A stretch of 64,000 nucleotides of DNA from Bosea sp. AS-1 (GCF_002220095.1 NZ_CP022372.1:62001-126000), one strand, 5' to 3'; shown: positions 17,936 through 27,317, numbered from the stretch's first letter. Numbers and translations: made by a program. Notes: a model not told the origin generated them from the letters alone.

Positions 17936-18688
17936 TTGCGGCCACAGCCGTTATTTCAGTCGCTCCGCGACCAGATCGAGCGGATCGAGGGCCGAGGCGC
18001 CCGCGGCCGGACGGTGCTGCCGTTCGGTATCGCGACGGTCGACTCACGCTTGCCTGGTGGAGGCCTCGCGCTAGGAGCACTGCATGAGGTCGCGGGCGGC
18101 GGCAACGGCGCGATTGACGGTGCAGCGGCGGCATTGTTCAGCGCCGGGGTTGCCGCGAGGAGTCGCGGCAAGGTGCTCTGGTGCCTCACCCGAGCCGATC
18201 TGTTCGCGCCGGCGATGGCGCAGGCGGGGTTGATCCCTGACCGCGTGATCTACGTCGAGGCCGGCGATGACAAAACGGTGCTCGCCTGCATGGAAGAGGG
18301 CCTGCGCCATGGCGGGCTGGGCTCCGTCGTCGGCGAGGTAGCCCGCTTGTCCATGACAGCGTCGCGTCGCCTTCAGCTCGCCGCGGAGGGGACAGGTGCT
18401 ATCGGCATCGCGCTGCGACGATGGCGACGCGAGGTCGACGCCTCTGATTTTGGTCAGCCCACGGCGGCGATGACCCGATGGCGGGTTTCGGTGCTTCCAT
18501 CGACAGCGCTGCCGGTGCCGGGGGTAGGGCGGTCACGCTGGCTTGTTGAATTGATTCGGGCCCGGGCAGGCGAAAGCGCAGATTTTGAGCTGGAGGCATG
18601 CGATGACACGGGTCGTCTCGGTCTTCCTCCCGAACTGGTCGATCGATCGGTTCCGGCGGATGGCTGGCGACGCGGCGCCTCCGCCTGA
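17936..18688 (+). CDS. imuA: ImuA, SOS mutagenesis accessory protein (RecA-like)
   Basis: A 250-residue RecA/SulA-like protein of the ImuA family, partner of ImuB and DnaE2 in damage-induced mutagenesis. Family features are the opening LRDQIERIEG, FGIATVDSRLPGGGLALGALHEV (near 35-55), and a RecA-like core (GKVLWCLTRADLFAPAMAQAGL). A TTG start at 17936 is the first possible start after an in-frame stop and follows AGCAGG nine bases upstream. The 3' end overlaps imuB by 86 bp. A LexA box lies directly upstream. Confidence 0.88.
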   Translation: MRPQPLFQSLRDQIERIEGRGARGRTVLPFGIATVDSRLPGGGLALGALHEVAGGGNGAIDGAAAALFSAGVAARSRGKVLWCLTRADLFAPAMAQAGLIPDRVIYVEAGDDKTVLACMEEGLRHGGLGSVVGEVARLSMTASRRLQLAAEGTGAIGIALRRWRREVDASDFGQPTAAMTRWRVSVLPSTALPVPGVGRSRWLVELIRARAGESADFELEACDDTGRLGLPPELVDRSVPADGWRRGASA

Positions 18689-20126
18689 GGCACCGCTCGT
18701 CCTCATCGTTCGCGACGGAAGCAGGAGGTTGGTGCAGGCAGCGAACGCCGCTGCGCTTGCCGCCGGGCTCCGCGTCGGCACGCCGGCGACGAAAGCGCAG
18801 GCGCTTGTGCCTGGCCTGCTGGTCGAGGAGGCAAATCCCGCTGCAGATGCGCAAGAGTTGGAGCGGTTGGCGATCTGGCTGCACCAGCGCGTAGCCCCGA
18901 TCGTTGCGCCGGACCCGCCCAATGGCATCGTCATCGACACGACGGGCGCCGACCGCCTCCATGGCGGTGAAGCCGATATGCTGACCGCCATCGTCGGCCG
19001 ATTGGCCATGTCGGGCGTCGAGGCGAAGGCTGCCATCGCCGATAGCTGGGGCGCCGCCCACGCCCTCGCTCGCTACGTTTCGGGGTCGACCATCGTCTCT
19101 CCGGCCGGGCACAAGGGCCATCCGCTGCAGCTTCTACCGCTGGAATGTTTGCGGCTGCCAGCGAACATTGCTGCTGAGCTGCGGGTCCTCGGCTTCGAGA
19201 CGGCTGGTGACCTGTTCACTCAGCCGCGTTCCCCGCTCATCTTGCGGTTTGGTCCCGAGATCGCCCGCCGATTGAGCCAGGCACTCGGTGAAATCGCAGA
19301 GCCAATCATCGCGATCCGGCCGCCTGACTTGGTCGAAGTTCGGCGCGCCTTTGCCGAGCCGATCGGCGCGCCGGAGACGATCGCGCGTTACGTCGGAAAG
19401 CTGGTTGCACAGCTCTGTGAGCGTCTCGAGGAGCGTGGCCTTGGCGCTCGGCGGCTCGATCTCGTTTGTCATCGCCTCGATGGCGGCCTTCAGACGGTTC
19501 GGGTCGGACTCGCTAAGCCGGTCTGTCAGGTCAAGCCGTTGACGCGGCTCCTTTGCGAGAAGATCGAGGTGATCGAGCCCGGGTTCGGCATCGAGATTAT
19601 GGCTTTAGCGGCGACGCTCGCCGAGCCGCTCGAACGGAAGCAAGCCGTGAACTGCCTGGTCGAGGAGGCCTACGGTGACGTTTCCGGCCTCATTGACATC
19701 CTCGCCAACCGCGTAGGCGAGCGCGCTGTCTATCGCCTAACCCCTGTCGCCAGCGATGTGCCCGAGCGCTCAGTTCGTCGCGTGGCAGCGCTGACCGAGG
19801 AAACCGGCGCGGTCTGGCCCGGCCACTGGCCGCGGCCGGCGAGGCTGCTGCCGCGACCGGAGCCGGTCGAGACCATGGCGCTGCTGCCGGACCATCCGCC
19901 GGCCTGGTTCAGCTGGCGCGGCATCCGCCGGCGCGTCCGTCGCGCGGATGGGCCCGAGCGCGTGTTCGGCGAGTGGTGGAAGCGCGAAGCCGAGATGGAG
20001 GCTGTGCGCGACTATTTCCGGGTCGAAGATGATGCTGGTGAGCGCTACTGGCTGTACCGCGCCGGCGATGGCGAGAACGTCGCCACCGGATCGCACCGCT
20101 GGTTCCTACACGGTGTGTTCGGATGA
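18603..20126 (+). CDS. imuB: ImuB, catalytically inactive Y-family polymerase homologue
   Basis: 507 residues. Y-family DNA polymerase fold that links DnaE2 to the beta clamp and ImuA in SOS translesion synthesis. The opening [17 protein letters not shown] occupies the place of the metal-binding DMDAFF-type motif of active enzymes, and the expected acidic residues are absent, as in the ImuB family. A lower-conservation C-terminal part ([11 protein letters not shown] end region) carries the partner-binding segments. The ATG at 18603 is chosen for its GGAGG site. The stop overlaps the dnaE2 start as ATGA. Confidence 0.9.
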   Translation: MTRVVSVFLPNWSIDRFRRMAGDAAPPPEAPLVLIVRDGSRRLVQAANAAALAAGLRVGTPATKAQALVPGLLVEEANPAADAQELERLAIWLHQRVAPIVAPDPPNGIVIDTTGADRLHGGEADMLTAIVGRLAMSGVEAKAAIADSWGAAHALARYVSGSTIVSPAGHKGHPLQLLPLECLRLPANIAAELRVLGFETAGDLFTQPRSPLILRFGPEIARRLSQALGEIAEPIIAIRPPDLVEVRRAFAEPIGAPETIARYVGKLVAQLCERLEERGLGARRLDLVCHRLDGGLQTVRVGLAKPVCQVKPLTRLLCEKIEVIEPGFGIEIMALAATLAEPLERKQAVNCLVEEAYGDVSGLIDILANRVGERAVYRLTPVASDVPERSVRRVAALTEETGAVWPGHWPRPARLLPRPEPVETMALLPDHPPAWFSWRGIRRRVRRADGPERVFGEWWKREAEMEAVRDYFRVEDDAGERYWLYRAGDGENVATGSHRWFLHGVFG

Positions 20127-23100
20127 GCGCCCGTTATGTCGAGCTGCAGGTCACCAGCCATTTCAGTTTTCTGCGCGGCGCCTCGTCGGCCGAGGAGCTC
20201 TTTGCCCAAGCAGCACTGCTCGGCATCGAGGCGCTCGCCGTCGCTGACCGCAATTCGCTGGCCGGGATCGTCCGAGCGCATGAGGCCGCAAAGACGACCG
20301 GCGTCAGGCTGATCGTCGGCTGCCGCCTCGATCTCACCGACGGCATGTCGCTGCTGGTCTATCCCACCGACCGGGCGAGCTATTCTCGGCTGTGCCGGCT
20401 CCTCTCCGTCGGCAAGGAGCGCGGGGGCAAGGGGCGATGCCACCTCGAATGGTCGGACGTCGCTGCCCATGCAGAAGCGCTGATCGCTGTCCTGATACCC
20501 GACCTGGCCGATGACGACTGTGCGTTTCGCCTCCGCCGACTCCGGGAAGGACTTGGCGACCGTGCCTATCTCGCACTGTCATTGCGGCGGCGGCCGAATG
20601 ATCACCTTCGCCTGCATGAGCTATCGAACCTTGCTACCCAAATGCGCGTGCCCACGGTCGTGACCAACGACGTGCTCTTCCACGAGCCGGCACGGCGGAT
20701 CCTGCAGGACGTCGTTACCTGCATCCGCCACAACGTCACGATCGACGCCCTCGGCGATCGGCGCGAGCGCCATGCCGACCGCTATCTGAAGCCGCCGGAG
20801 GAGATGCATCGGCTCTTCGCGCGCTATCCCGAGGCCTTGGCCCGGACGCTGCAGATCGCCGATCGATGCCGGTTCTCGCTCGACGAACTCGCCTATCAAT
20901 ACCCGGAGGAGCGCGACGATCCCACGCTGACATCGCAGGAGACCTTGGCCAAGCTAACCTGGGAGGGCGCTGCGCAACGCTATCCCGAGGGTCTGTCCGA
21001 AAGCGTCCGGGCAAGCCTGAACCACGAGCTGACGCTCATCGAGAGGCTCGGCTACGCGCCATACTTCCTAACAGTGAACGCGATCGTCCGTTTTGCCCGC
21101 TCGCGCGACATCCTCTGCCAAGGTCGTGGCTCGGCGGCAAACTCGGCCGTCTGCTTCGTGCTCGGTATCACCTCGATCGACCCGGGGCGCAACGACCTGC
21201 TGTTCGAGCGCTTCGTCTCGGAGGAGCGTCGTGAGCCGCCCGACATTGATGTCGACTTCGAGCATGAGCGCCGCGAGATCGTCATGCAGTGGGTGTTCGA
21301 CACCTATGGCCGGGATCACGCGGCCCTGTGCTCGACCGTCATCCGCTACCGAACCAAAGGTGCCTTGCGCGACGTCGGCAAGGCGCTGGGCCTGCCCGAG
21401 GACCTGATCGGGACGCTCTCTTCACAGGTCTGGGCCTGGTCCGAGGAGGGCGTCGAGAAGCGACACGTCAAGGAGCTCAACCTCAACCTTGCCGACCGAC
21501 GGCTGCGCCTGGCGCTCGATCTCGCCCGCCAGCTTCATGGCACCCCGCGACACCTCTCGCAGCATCCCGGCGGGTTCGTCCTCACGCATGACCGCCTCGA
21601 CGACCTTGTCCCGATCGAGCCAGCGGCAATGGCTGATCGTCAGGTCATCGAATGGGACAAGGACGATATCGACGCGCTGAAGTTCATGAAGGTCGACGTC
21701 CTCGCGCTGGGCATGCTGACCTGCATGAAGCGAGGCCTGGACATGCTCGCCGATCACAAGGGTATCACGCTCGACCTGGCCTCCATCCCGGCCGAGGATC
21801 CACGGACCTACGCGATGATCCGGAAGGCCGACACGCTCGGCACATTTCAGATCGAGAGCCGCGCGCAGATGTCGATGCTGCCGCGGCTCAAGCCCCGCAG
21901 CTACTATGACCTGGTCGTGCAGGTCGCGATCGTGCGTCCCGGTCCCATCCAGGGCGACATGGTCCATCCCTATCTGCGCCGGCGTGAGGGCCGCGAGCCG
22001 GTCCATTATCCCAAGCCCGAGCTGGAGAAGGTTCTGGGCAAGACGCTCGGCGTGCCGCTCTTCCAGGAGCAGGCGATGCGCGTGGCGATCGAATGCGCCG
22101 GCTTCACGCCCGGCGAGGCAGACATGCTGCGCAAGAGCATGGCGACCTTCAAGTTCACGGGCGGCGTGTCGAAGTTCAAGGAGAAGCTCGTCGCCGGCAT
22201 GGTCGCCAACGGTTACGAGGCCGAGTTCGCCGAGCAGACCTTCCGGCAGCTCGAAGGCTTCGGCTCCTACGGTTTCCCGGAGAGCCACGCGGCCTCCTTC
22301 GCTCTGATCGCCTACGCCTCGGCCTGGCTGAAGTGCTGGCATCCGGACGTGTTTTGCGCCGCGCTCCTGAACAGCCAGCCCATGGGCTTCTACGCGCCGG
22401 CGCAGATCGTGCGCGATGCCCGCGACCACGGCGTTGAGGTTCGGCCCGTGTGCGCGAACGCGTCTCGATGGGACTGCACGCTTGAGCCGACCGGCGATGA
22501 GAGGCAGTTCGCCGTTCGCCTGGGGCTCCGGATGGTGAAGGGTCTCGCCAACGGCCATGCCGCCGCGATCGTCACGGCCCGCGCCCGTCTACCATTCGAG
22601 TCGATCGAGGACCTCTGGCGCCGGGCTCGCGTCCCCGTCGCGGCTTTAGCCCAGATTGCCGAGGCGGACGGGTTCCGCCCCAGCCTCGGCCTGGCACGGC
22701 GGGAGGCGCTCTGGGCAATCCGGGTTCTGCGCGACGAGCCGCTGCCCTTGTTCGCGGCCACGGCGGATCGAAAAGCCGATGAAGCGCCCGAGCCTGCCAT
22801 CGCGCTCCGGCCGATGGCGACCGGCGGAGATGTAGTGGAGGACTATCGCCATGTCGGGCTATCGCTTCGCGATCATCCAGTCTCCTTCCTGCGGGAGGAT
22901 CTTCGGCGGAGGGGCATTGTCAGCTGTCAGGCCGCAATGGACGCGCGCGATGGACGCTGGCTGGAAGCCGCCGGCATCGTGCTTGTGAGGCAGCGGCCGG
23001 GCTCGGCCAAGGGCGTGATGTTCATCACCCTCGAAGACGAGAGCGGGATCGCCAATCTTGTCGTCTGGCCGAAAGTGTTCGAGCGCTTTCGCCGAACGAT

Positions 23101-23383
23101 CCTGTCGGCCGGGATGGTCGCGGTGCGCGGACGCATCCAGCGTGAGGGAGAGGTCGTGCATCTGGTGGCACAAAGGCTCACCGACCTGTCTGCCGACCTC
23201 GCCGGCGTTGGCAAACAGGATCAGCCATTCCCGCTTCCTCACGGACGTGGAGACGAATTCCACCATGGCTCGCCAACCCCGGACCCCCGCGATCTACCGC
23301 CGAAAGGAATGCGGACGCGCGACATCTACATCCCGGATCTGCACATCGACACGATCAAGGTGAAGACGCGGGATTTTCGATGA
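20123..23383 (+). CDS. dnaE2: Error-prone DNA polymerase III alpha subunit DnaE2
   Basis: A 1086-residue C-family polymerase of the usual DnaE2 length that carries out mutagenic translesion synthesis after damage. The N-terminal PHP domain ([20 protein letters not shown]) is followed by the polymerase core, with catalytic acidic residues in [13 protein letters not shown] (near residue 375) and further along ([10 protein letters not shown]). Finger and HhH regions come next, then a C-terminal OB fold ([20 protein letters not shown]). It is the third gene of the LexA-controlled cassette, translationally coupled to imuB. Confidence 0.96.
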   Translation: MSARYVELQVTSHFSFLRGASSAEELFAQAALLGIEALAVADRNSLAGIVRAHEAAKTTGVRLIVGCRLDLTDGMSLLVYPTDRASYSRLCRLLSVGKERGGKGRCHLEWSDVAAHAEALIAVLIPDLADDDCAFRLRRLREGLGDRAYLALSLRRRPNDHLRLHELSNLATQMRVPTVVTNDVLFHEPARRILQDVVTCIRHNVTIDALGDRRERHADRYLKPPEEMHRLFARYPEALARTLQIADRCRFSLDELAYQYPEERDDPTLTSQETLAKLTWEGAAQRYPEGLSESVRASLNHELTLIERLGYAPYFLTVNAIVRFARSRDILCQGRGSAANSAVCFVLGITSIDPGRNDLLFERFVSEERREPPDIDVDFEHERREIVMQWVFDTYGRDHAALCSTVIRYRTKGALRDVGKALGLPEDLIGTLSSQVWAWSEEGVEKRHVKELNLNLADRRLRLALDLARQLHGTPRHLSQHPGGFVLTHDRLDDLVPIEPAAMADRQVIEWDKDDIDALKFMKVDVLALGMLTCMKRGLDMLADHKGITLDLASIPAEDPRTYAMIRKADTLGTFQIESRAQMSMLPRLKPRSYYDLVVQVAIVRPGPIQGDMVHPYLRRREGREPVHYPKPELEKVLGKTLGVPLFQEQAMRVAIECAGFTPGEADMLRKSMATFKFTGGVSKFKEKLVAGMVANGYEAEFAEQTFRQLEGFGSYGFPESHAASFALIAYASAWLKCWHPDVFCAALLNSQPMGFYAPAQIVRDARDHGVEVRPVCANASRWDCTLEPTGDERQFAVRLGLRMVKGLANGHAAAIVTARARLPFESIEDLWRRARVPVAALAQIAEADGFRPSLGLARREALWAIRVLRDEPLPLFAATADRKADEAPEPAIALRPMATGGDVVEDYRHVGLSLRDHPVSFLREDLRRRGIVSCQAAMDARDGRWLEAAGIVLVRQRPGSAKGVMFITLEDESGIANLVVWPKVFERFRRTILSAGMVAVRGRIQREGEVVHLVAQRLTDLSADLAGVGKQDQPFPLPHGRGDEFHHGSPTPDPRDLPPKGMRTRDIYIPDLHIDTIKVKTRDFR

Positions 23384-23428
23384 TCGGGCTGCCGCGGCTC
23401 TTACAGCTGCGCTTCGACGAACGTGTCG

Positions 23429-23464
23429 CCCAAGTCGCCGCGCTTATCCGCCCGGCGACTTGGG
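23429..23464. terminator. Hairpin between convergent dnaE2 and hsp20
   Basis: CCCAAGTCGCCG and CGGCGACTTGGG form a perfect 12-bp stem with a 12-base loop in the gap between the two convergent genes. It lacks a T-run on either strand, so a bidirectional transcription block or mRNA 3' end protection is inferred rather than a classical terminator. Confidence 0.6.
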
Positions 23465-23482
23465 ATCATTATGGCAGTCCTC

Positions 23483-23959
23483 TCAGGCGGCGCGTTTGTC
23501 CGATTCAATCTGCGGGGCCTCTCCACGCGTCGAGGTCGTGCCGCTTCCGATCTTGATCCGACGCGGCTTCATTTCCTCCGGCAGCTCACGCTTGAGATCG
23601 ACCGTCAGCATTCCGTTTTCGAGGTTAGCGGCCACGATCTTGACATGATCCGCCAGCTCGAAGCGGCGCTGGAAGACGCGCTCGGCGATGCCGTGGTGCA
23701 AGTAGTGGCCGTTATCCTGGCCGGCCTTCTTTCCGGAGACGATCAGCAGGTTTGGCTCCTGCGTGATCGTGAGCTCGTCCTGCGAGAAGCCCGCGACGGC
23801 CATCGTGATGCGATAGTCGTCAGCACTCGTCTTGACGATGTCGTAGGGGGGCCAGTTTCCTGCCGTGTTCAAGCGGCTGGCTGTTTCAAGCGCTCCGAAT
23901 ATGCGGTCGAAGCCGATGCTCGACCGGTAAAGAGGAGAGAAATCAAAAACGCTGCTCAT
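23483..23959 (-). CDS. Small heat-shock protein, IbpA/Hsp20 family
   Basis: A 158-residue ATP-independent holdase. The N terminus SSVFDFSPLYRSSIGFDRIF is typical of IbpA-type proteins. The alpha-crystallin domain runs from about residue 35 to 130 (YRITMAVAGFSQDELTI, then ERVFQRRFELADHVKI and the end motif GMLTVDL), followed by a basic tail. The ATG at 23959 directly follows AGGAGG; an earlier in-frame ATG would remove that site. The leader looks like a ROSE RNA thermometer, so translation is probably temperature-controlled. Confidence 0.95.
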   Translation of the reverse strand: MSSVFDFSPLYRSSIGFDRIFGALETASRLNTAGNWPPYDIVKTSADDYRITMAVAGFSQDELTITQEPNLLIVSGKKAGQDNGHYLHHGIAERVFQRRFELADHVKIVAANLENGMLTVDLKRELPEEMKPRRIKIGSGTTSTRGEAPQIESDKRAA

Positions 23960-24060
23960 AACCACATCCTCCTTTGAGCAACATGGGTACAAGGTGAGCC
24001 ACGCCGACGATATATCTTACGTCGGCTGACCGTCCGATCCCTTGAAAAGGCGATCGGCAG
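23960..24060 (-). promoter_or_regulatory. ROSE-like RNA thermometer in the hsp20 leader
   Basis: Read on the minus strand, the leader holds three consecutive hairpins: CCGATC...GATCGG (24034-24057), GCCGACG...CGTCGGC (24003-24026), and a last one in which TTGCTC faces GAGGAT across an AAAG loop and buries the SD. That last stem reproduces the ROSE layout of UUGCU opposite the SD, with internal G-G and U-U mismatches that make it melt on heating (known for rhizobial and enterobacterial ROSE elements). Confidence 0.8.
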
Positions 24061-24175
24061 AAATCGATTTTGGAGCTGCTTGGCGGCTCTTCAAGGGGCT
24101 CCTTTCGATTTTTCTTGGCCTGCTTCGGCGCGTCCGCGAGGCTTGTCCGGCCAAACCGAGCGCCCAACGGGATCT

Positions 24176-24200
24176 GCCCCGCCAGCTTGGCGGGGCTTTT
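24176..24200 (+). terminator. Intrinsic terminator-like hairpin
   Basis: GCCCCGCCA, loop GCT, TGGCGGGGC, then TTTT on the plus strand. It lies directly beyond the stop of the small minus-strand membrane gene, whose transcript would also form the stem but without a T-run. A plus-strand transcript that it could end is not identified. Confidence 0.55.
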
Positions 24201-24201
24201 G

Positions 24202-24324
24202 CTATGTCATGATGATCGCGAGGATGAACGCGCTGGCTCCGGCCAGCATCGCCAGCGCTTTGAAGCGAGCCCAGTCGGCTTTGTCCAAATGCCGCCGGTA
24301 CCGATGAGATGCGACGTGAGACAC
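24202..24324 (-). CDS. Small single-span membrane protein (40 aa)
   Basis: From a GTG at 24324, a 40-residue protein begins SHVASHRYRRHLDKADWARF (basic, cytoplasmic) and ends in one hydrophobic segment, LAMLAGASAFILAIIM. A strong AGGAGG lies five bases before the GTG and overlaps the end of the upstream gene region, so it is probably made from the same mRNA as the 116-residue protein (10-bp gap). The function is unknown. Confidence 0.6.
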   Translation of the reverse strand: MSHVASHRYRRHLDKADWARFKALAMLAGASAFILAIIMT

Positions 24325-24334
24325 GTGAACCTCC

Positions 24335-24685
24335 TCATACGTAGACGAGGGTTCCGGGCGTGGCACTTCCGCTCGCGCCCTCATGGCCAAGCCGTTCGAA
24401 GACGTCACTGCTGTCGAGCTCAGCCAACGCACTCATGACCTCGTCGAAGCCAACTGGTCGAGCGGCGAAGTATGGATGTCGTAGTGCGGGACATGATTCC
24501 ACGGCACACGCGTCGGACGCCCATGACGACAAGATTGCCCGCTTCTCGGCGTTTGAAAGCGCCTTGTCATTTAGCACATCGCGAGGTCGTTCATAAAATC
24601 GGCTCGGATGTAATAGCCGGTCAAGGGCTGCGTCTTTCGTGTCCGGGCGAGCGGGCGGTAAGGGCGCGGTCAATGGCTGGCTCAT
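24335..24685 (-). CDS. Conserved hypothetical protein (116 aa)
   Basis: Soluble protein with a proline-rich start (SQPLTAPLPPARPD) and a conserved-looking core, RDVLNDKALSNAEKRAILSSWASDACAVES (near residues 35-65), seen in short uncharacterised proteins of rhizobia. No enzymatic motif is visible. The ATG at 24685 with a GGAGA site is preferred over an upstream in-frame start. A CTTGAAG-containing sequence upstream resembles one in front of hsp20, so heat induction is possible. Confidence 0.65.
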   Translation of the reverse strand: MSQPLTAPLPPARPDTKDAALDRLLHPSRFYERPRDVLNDKALSNAEKRAILSSWASDACAVESCPALRHPYFAARPVGFDEVMSALAELDSSDVFERLGHEGASGSATPGTLVYV

Positions 24686-25035
24686 CGCTATGTCTCCATA
24701 CGTTCCTTTCGATTGGCGCGGGTCGCGCGGCATGAATTTGGGTGGGGCAAGGGGAGCTTCAAGAGGCTCTTTAGACCTTGCCATCTGGCAAAATCGCGAT
24801 CGGTCAGCTGGCCTGAAAGCAGGGCATGAAGGTGCACGGACCGAGCACGATTGATCCCTGTCCCGAGACCAAGAAACCGCGGCCGGCCGGTGGTGCCCGA
24901 GTCGCGGAGCTCATCACTGAAACGAAGTTGGAACAGCTCTGCGCCTCGGTCGTTCAGTCTAAGACCGATCAGTCGGTCAACTCACCTCAAACCGAGATTC
25001 TCCGGCTCCTCGGAGAGCAACCTATGGAGCGAGTG
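24686..25035. promoter_or_regulatory. 350-bp intergenic region between divergent stress genes
   Basis: It holds the leader and possible heat-shock promoter (CTTGAAG, minus strand, near 24760) of the 116-residue protein gene and the EcfG-type promoter of the KGG gene at 24930-24954. An in-frame reading through part of this region has no family resemblance and I do not call a gene in it. Confidence 0.5.
24930..24954 (+). promoter_or_regulatory. EcfG-type promoter (exact, N16) for the KGG-protein gene
   Basis: GGAAC-N16-CGTT, an exact match to the known alphaproteobacterial EcfG consensus, 81 bp before the KGG-protein start. Confidence 0.8.
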
Positions 25036-25257
25036 ATGGCTCATAACCAAGGCTTCGCCAACAATCCCGACAAGGCCCGCGAGGCGGGCAAGAAGGGAGG
25101 CGAGCACGGCCAGCAGAACCAACGCGGGCAGCAGTCCGCGTCGAGTAGCGATCGCCACCAGAGCGGATCGCACGGCACCGAGCGTGGCGGATCGGGCAAC
25201 TTTGCCAATGACCGCGAGCGCGCGTCGGAAGCAGGTCGCAAGGGCGGCCAGCACTAA
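25036..25257 (+). CDS. KGG-repeat stress protein (YciG/Con-10-like)
   Basis: A 73-residue, very hydrophilic and probably disordered protein with two copies of the stress-protein repeat: FANNPDKAREAGKKGGEHG and FANDRERASEAGRKGGQH, separated by a Gln/Ser/His-rich linker. Proteins of this family accumulate under general stress, often under EcfG or RpoS. The ATG at 25036 follows GGAG by seven bases. An exact EcfG-type promoter lies upstream. Probably cotranscribed with the next gene (71-bp gap). Confidence 0.88.
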   Translation: MAHNQGFANNPDKAREAGKKGGEHGQQNQRGQQSASSSDRHQSGSHGTERGGSGNFANDRERASEAGRKGGQH

Positions 25258-25328
25258 CCACCGTCGTAGTGCGAATTGGGTGGGCGGGTCCTTCGGGGCT
25301 CGCCCTTCTCGCAAACAGGGAGGCCAGA

Positions 25329-25817
25329 ATGCTTCAAGTCCAGACGATCACCCGAACATACGAGACGTTCGAAGACGCGCGAAATGTCGTGGTCCGGCTG
25401 GCTGAGGCTGGCATTCAGCCTGAGAGGATCGGCCTGCTTGGACAGCAGGCTGGCGGTGACGACAATACGGCTGCGGCAGCGGGCGTCGGAGGTGCTGCGG
25501 GTGCTGCGACCGGGCTCGCACTGGGTTTGGGGGCCCTGACCATTCCGGGGGTGGGTCCGATCATTGCGACCGGCTGGTTCCTGTCCGGCGCGGTGACCGG
25601 CGCGTTGGCAGGAGGCGTTCTGGGCGCGCTGGTCGATGCCGGCGTACCAGCGAGTGACGCCGAACGTCACGCCAGCGAACACGCGCGGGGTCGGTCTGTG
25701 GTCTCTGTCCGTGTAGAAGAGCCCGACGTCGGGCTGGCAACGCAGATCATGGATGCCGCGATGCCCGTCGAAGCGGGTGAAGCTCCACAAACCGACCTCG
25801 CCAAGGTCGTGTCTTGA
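25329..25817 (+). CDS. YflT-like general stress protein with glycine-zipper membrane region
   Basis: 162 residues. The N-terminal domain (TRTYETFEDARNVVVRLAEAG, residues 6-50) resembles the YflT/general-stress-protein-17M domain. A long Gly/Ala region (about residues 55-105: AAGAATGLALGLG and then GPIIATGWFLSGAVTGALAGGVLGALV) could form a glycine zipper in the membrane. The C terminus returns to a soluble beta-strand (GRSVVSVRVEE). The ATG at 25329 directly follows GGGAGG. Role: probably envelope stress tolerance. Confidence 0.75.
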   Translation: MLQVQTITRTYETFEDARNVVVRLAEAGIQPERIGLLGQQAGGDDNTAAAAGVGGAAGAATGLALGLGALTIPGVGPIIATGWFLSGAVTGALAGGVLGALVDAGVPASDAERHASEHARGRSVVSVRVEEPDVGLATQIMDAAMPVEAGEAPQTDLAKVVS

Positions 25818-25844
25818 CCCCATTCTCGGCCGCAAAGCGTCCGG

Positions 25845-25869
25845 GGAACTAGTCCTGGCCGAGGCAGTT
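25845..25869 (+). promoter_or_regulatory. EcfG-type promoter (one mismatch, N16) for the SDR gene
   Basis: GGAAC-N16-AGTT, 67 bp before the SDR start. One base differs from the CGTT -10 consensus. Confidence 0.6.
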
Positions 25870-25935
25870 CGTCGACAACGCGCTGGGGGGCGAGTGGCTG
25901 GCGGCTGCGCCGCGGCCCGACCCAAGGAACGCCAA

Positions 25936-26787
25936 ATGTCCTCCAAAGACGCCATGATTCACGAAAGTGGCCTCCCGGGCCACGAATCCGCGCTGACGCC
26001 GAAGCCGGAATGGCAGCCGCGCTATCCGGGAAGTGATCGCCTCAAAGGAAAGGTCGCGCTCATCACGGGGGCGGACAGCGGCATCGGCCGCGCGGTTGCC
26101 GCGCTTTACGCTCGCGAAGGGGCGAACGTCGCGATCGTATACCTGAGCGAACATGACGATGCCAAAGAGACGGTGCGCATCGTTGAGCAGGAGGGTCGGC
26201 GAGCCATCGCAATCGCTGGCGATATCGGCGAGAAGTCGTTCTGCAAGACCGCCGTGTCCCGGACGATCGAGCAGTTCGGGCAGATCGACATTCTGGTCAA
26301 CAATGCCGGCGAGCAGCACCCGGACAAGGATATCACCGACATCACCGAGGAGCAGCTTCGCCGCACTTTCCAGACCAACATCTTCGGGATGTTTTTCATG
26401 ACGCAGGCGGCACGTCCGCATCTGAAAAGTGGCGCCGTCATCGTCAACTGCACATCGATCACCAGCTACCAGGGTTCCAGCGAGTTGCTCGATTACAGCT
26501 CGACGAAGGGCGCGATCACCTCGTTCACGCGAGCCCTTTCAGAGAACCTGGTTGGGAAGGGGATACGCGTAAATGCAGTTGCCCCAGGGCCGATCTGGAC
26601 GCCTCTCAACCCGATGGGCGGAGCAAGCCCGGAGAAGCTGAAGCACTTTGGTGAGAGCACGCCGATGAAACGACCTGGTCAGCCGAACGAGGTTGCGCCG
26701 AGCTTCCTGTTCCTGGCATGCGACGATTCCAGCTACATGTCGGGCCAGGTGCTACACCCGAATGGTGGTACGGTTGTGAACGGGTAG
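25936..26787 (+). CDS. Short-chain dehydrogenase/reductase, YdaD/YhdG general-stress type
   Basis: A 283-residue NAD(P)-dependent oxidoreductase of the extended-N-terminus SDR group. TGADSGIGRAVA (near residue 45) binds the nucleotide, NNAGEQ stabilises the fold, and Ser...Tyr-x3-Lys is seen as NCTSITSY...DYSSTKGA (Tyr near 194). The N-terminal part (PGHESALTPKPEWQPRYPGSDRLKGK) is typical of stress-induced members. The ATG at 25936 follows AAGGA. An EcfG-like box lies upstream. Confidence 0.92.
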   Translation: MSSKDAMIHESGLPGHESALTPKPEWQPRYPGSDRLKGKVALITGADSGIGRAVAALYAREGANVAIVYLSEHDDAKETVRIVEQEGRRAIAIAGDIGEKSFCKTAVSRTIEQFGQIDILVNNAGEQHPDKDITDITEEQLRRTFQTNIFGMFFMTQAARPHLKSGAVIVNCTSITSYQGSSELLDYSSTKGAITSFTRALSENLVGKGIRVNAVAPGPIWTPLNPMGGASPEKLKHFGESTPMKRPGQPNEVAPSFLFLACDDSSYMSGQVLHPNGGTVVNG

Positions 26788-26942
26788 GAGGACCGGATTG
26801 CCGACCAGCGCCGCCGAACGTCAGGCGAGCGTACACTCGATGCGGCAATGCCGCTCGAAGCGAGCGATTATCTCCGGAAGGCGACCTCTCGTAAGTCGTT
26901 TCCTGAAAGCGAAGGTCACATCAATCAGAGCAACCGCAGCAC

Positions 26943-27317
26943 TTACTTGGTCGGTTGGGAGCGCACTGTCAGCTTGTTCCCATCAGGGTCGCGAAGGTAT
27001 GCGACGAAGGCACCGTTGGGCCGCTCGCTCGGCGGGGTTTCGATCGATTTTCCGCCATGCGCCTCTCCGGCATCGTGCCAGGCCTGAACATACTCTCTGC
27101 TAGCCGCCGCGATGCCAATCGTGCCGCCGTTAGCGAAGGTGGCCGGATTGCCGTCGATTGGGGTCGTGATCATCAGCCTGCCGCCGCTGTGAGAGTAGAT
27201 CAGCCTGCCTCTGGCATCCACCTCACCGGGCTGGCCTCCCAACGCGACGAATGTTGCGTCGTAGAAGGCCTTGGATCGCTCCAGGTCGTTGCTGCCGATC
27301 ATGATGTGCGTGAACAT
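26943..27317 (-). CDS. VOC-family protein (first of a tandem pair)
   Basis: A 124-residue glyoxalase-fold protein: MFTHIMIGSNDLERSKAFYDATF opens the first unit, and the end FVAYLRDPDGNKLTV carries the typical DPDGN turn. The closest relative in the window is the neighbouring, broken copy at 27571-27944, which aligns along its whole length. Function unknown; these proteins are often small lactoylglutathione-lyase-like enzymes. Confidence 0.85.
   Translation of the reverse strand: MFTHIMIGSNDLERSKAFYDATFVALGGQPGEVDARGRLIYSHSGGRLMITTPIDGNPATFANGGTIGIAAASREYVQAWHDAGEAHGGKSIETPPSERPNGAFVAYLRDPDGNKLTVRSQPTK

Noticed and set aside
23380..23560. Short frame starting in an ATGA overlap with the dnaE2 stop
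   Set aside because: About 60 codons, the second half antisense to hsp20 and the first half containing the 12-bp hairpin; no resemblance to a protein family.
24070..24438. 122-residue plus-strand frame across the hsp20 upstream region
   Set aside because: It runs through two T-tailed hairpins and opposite two minus-strand genes with good ribosome sites; no motif.
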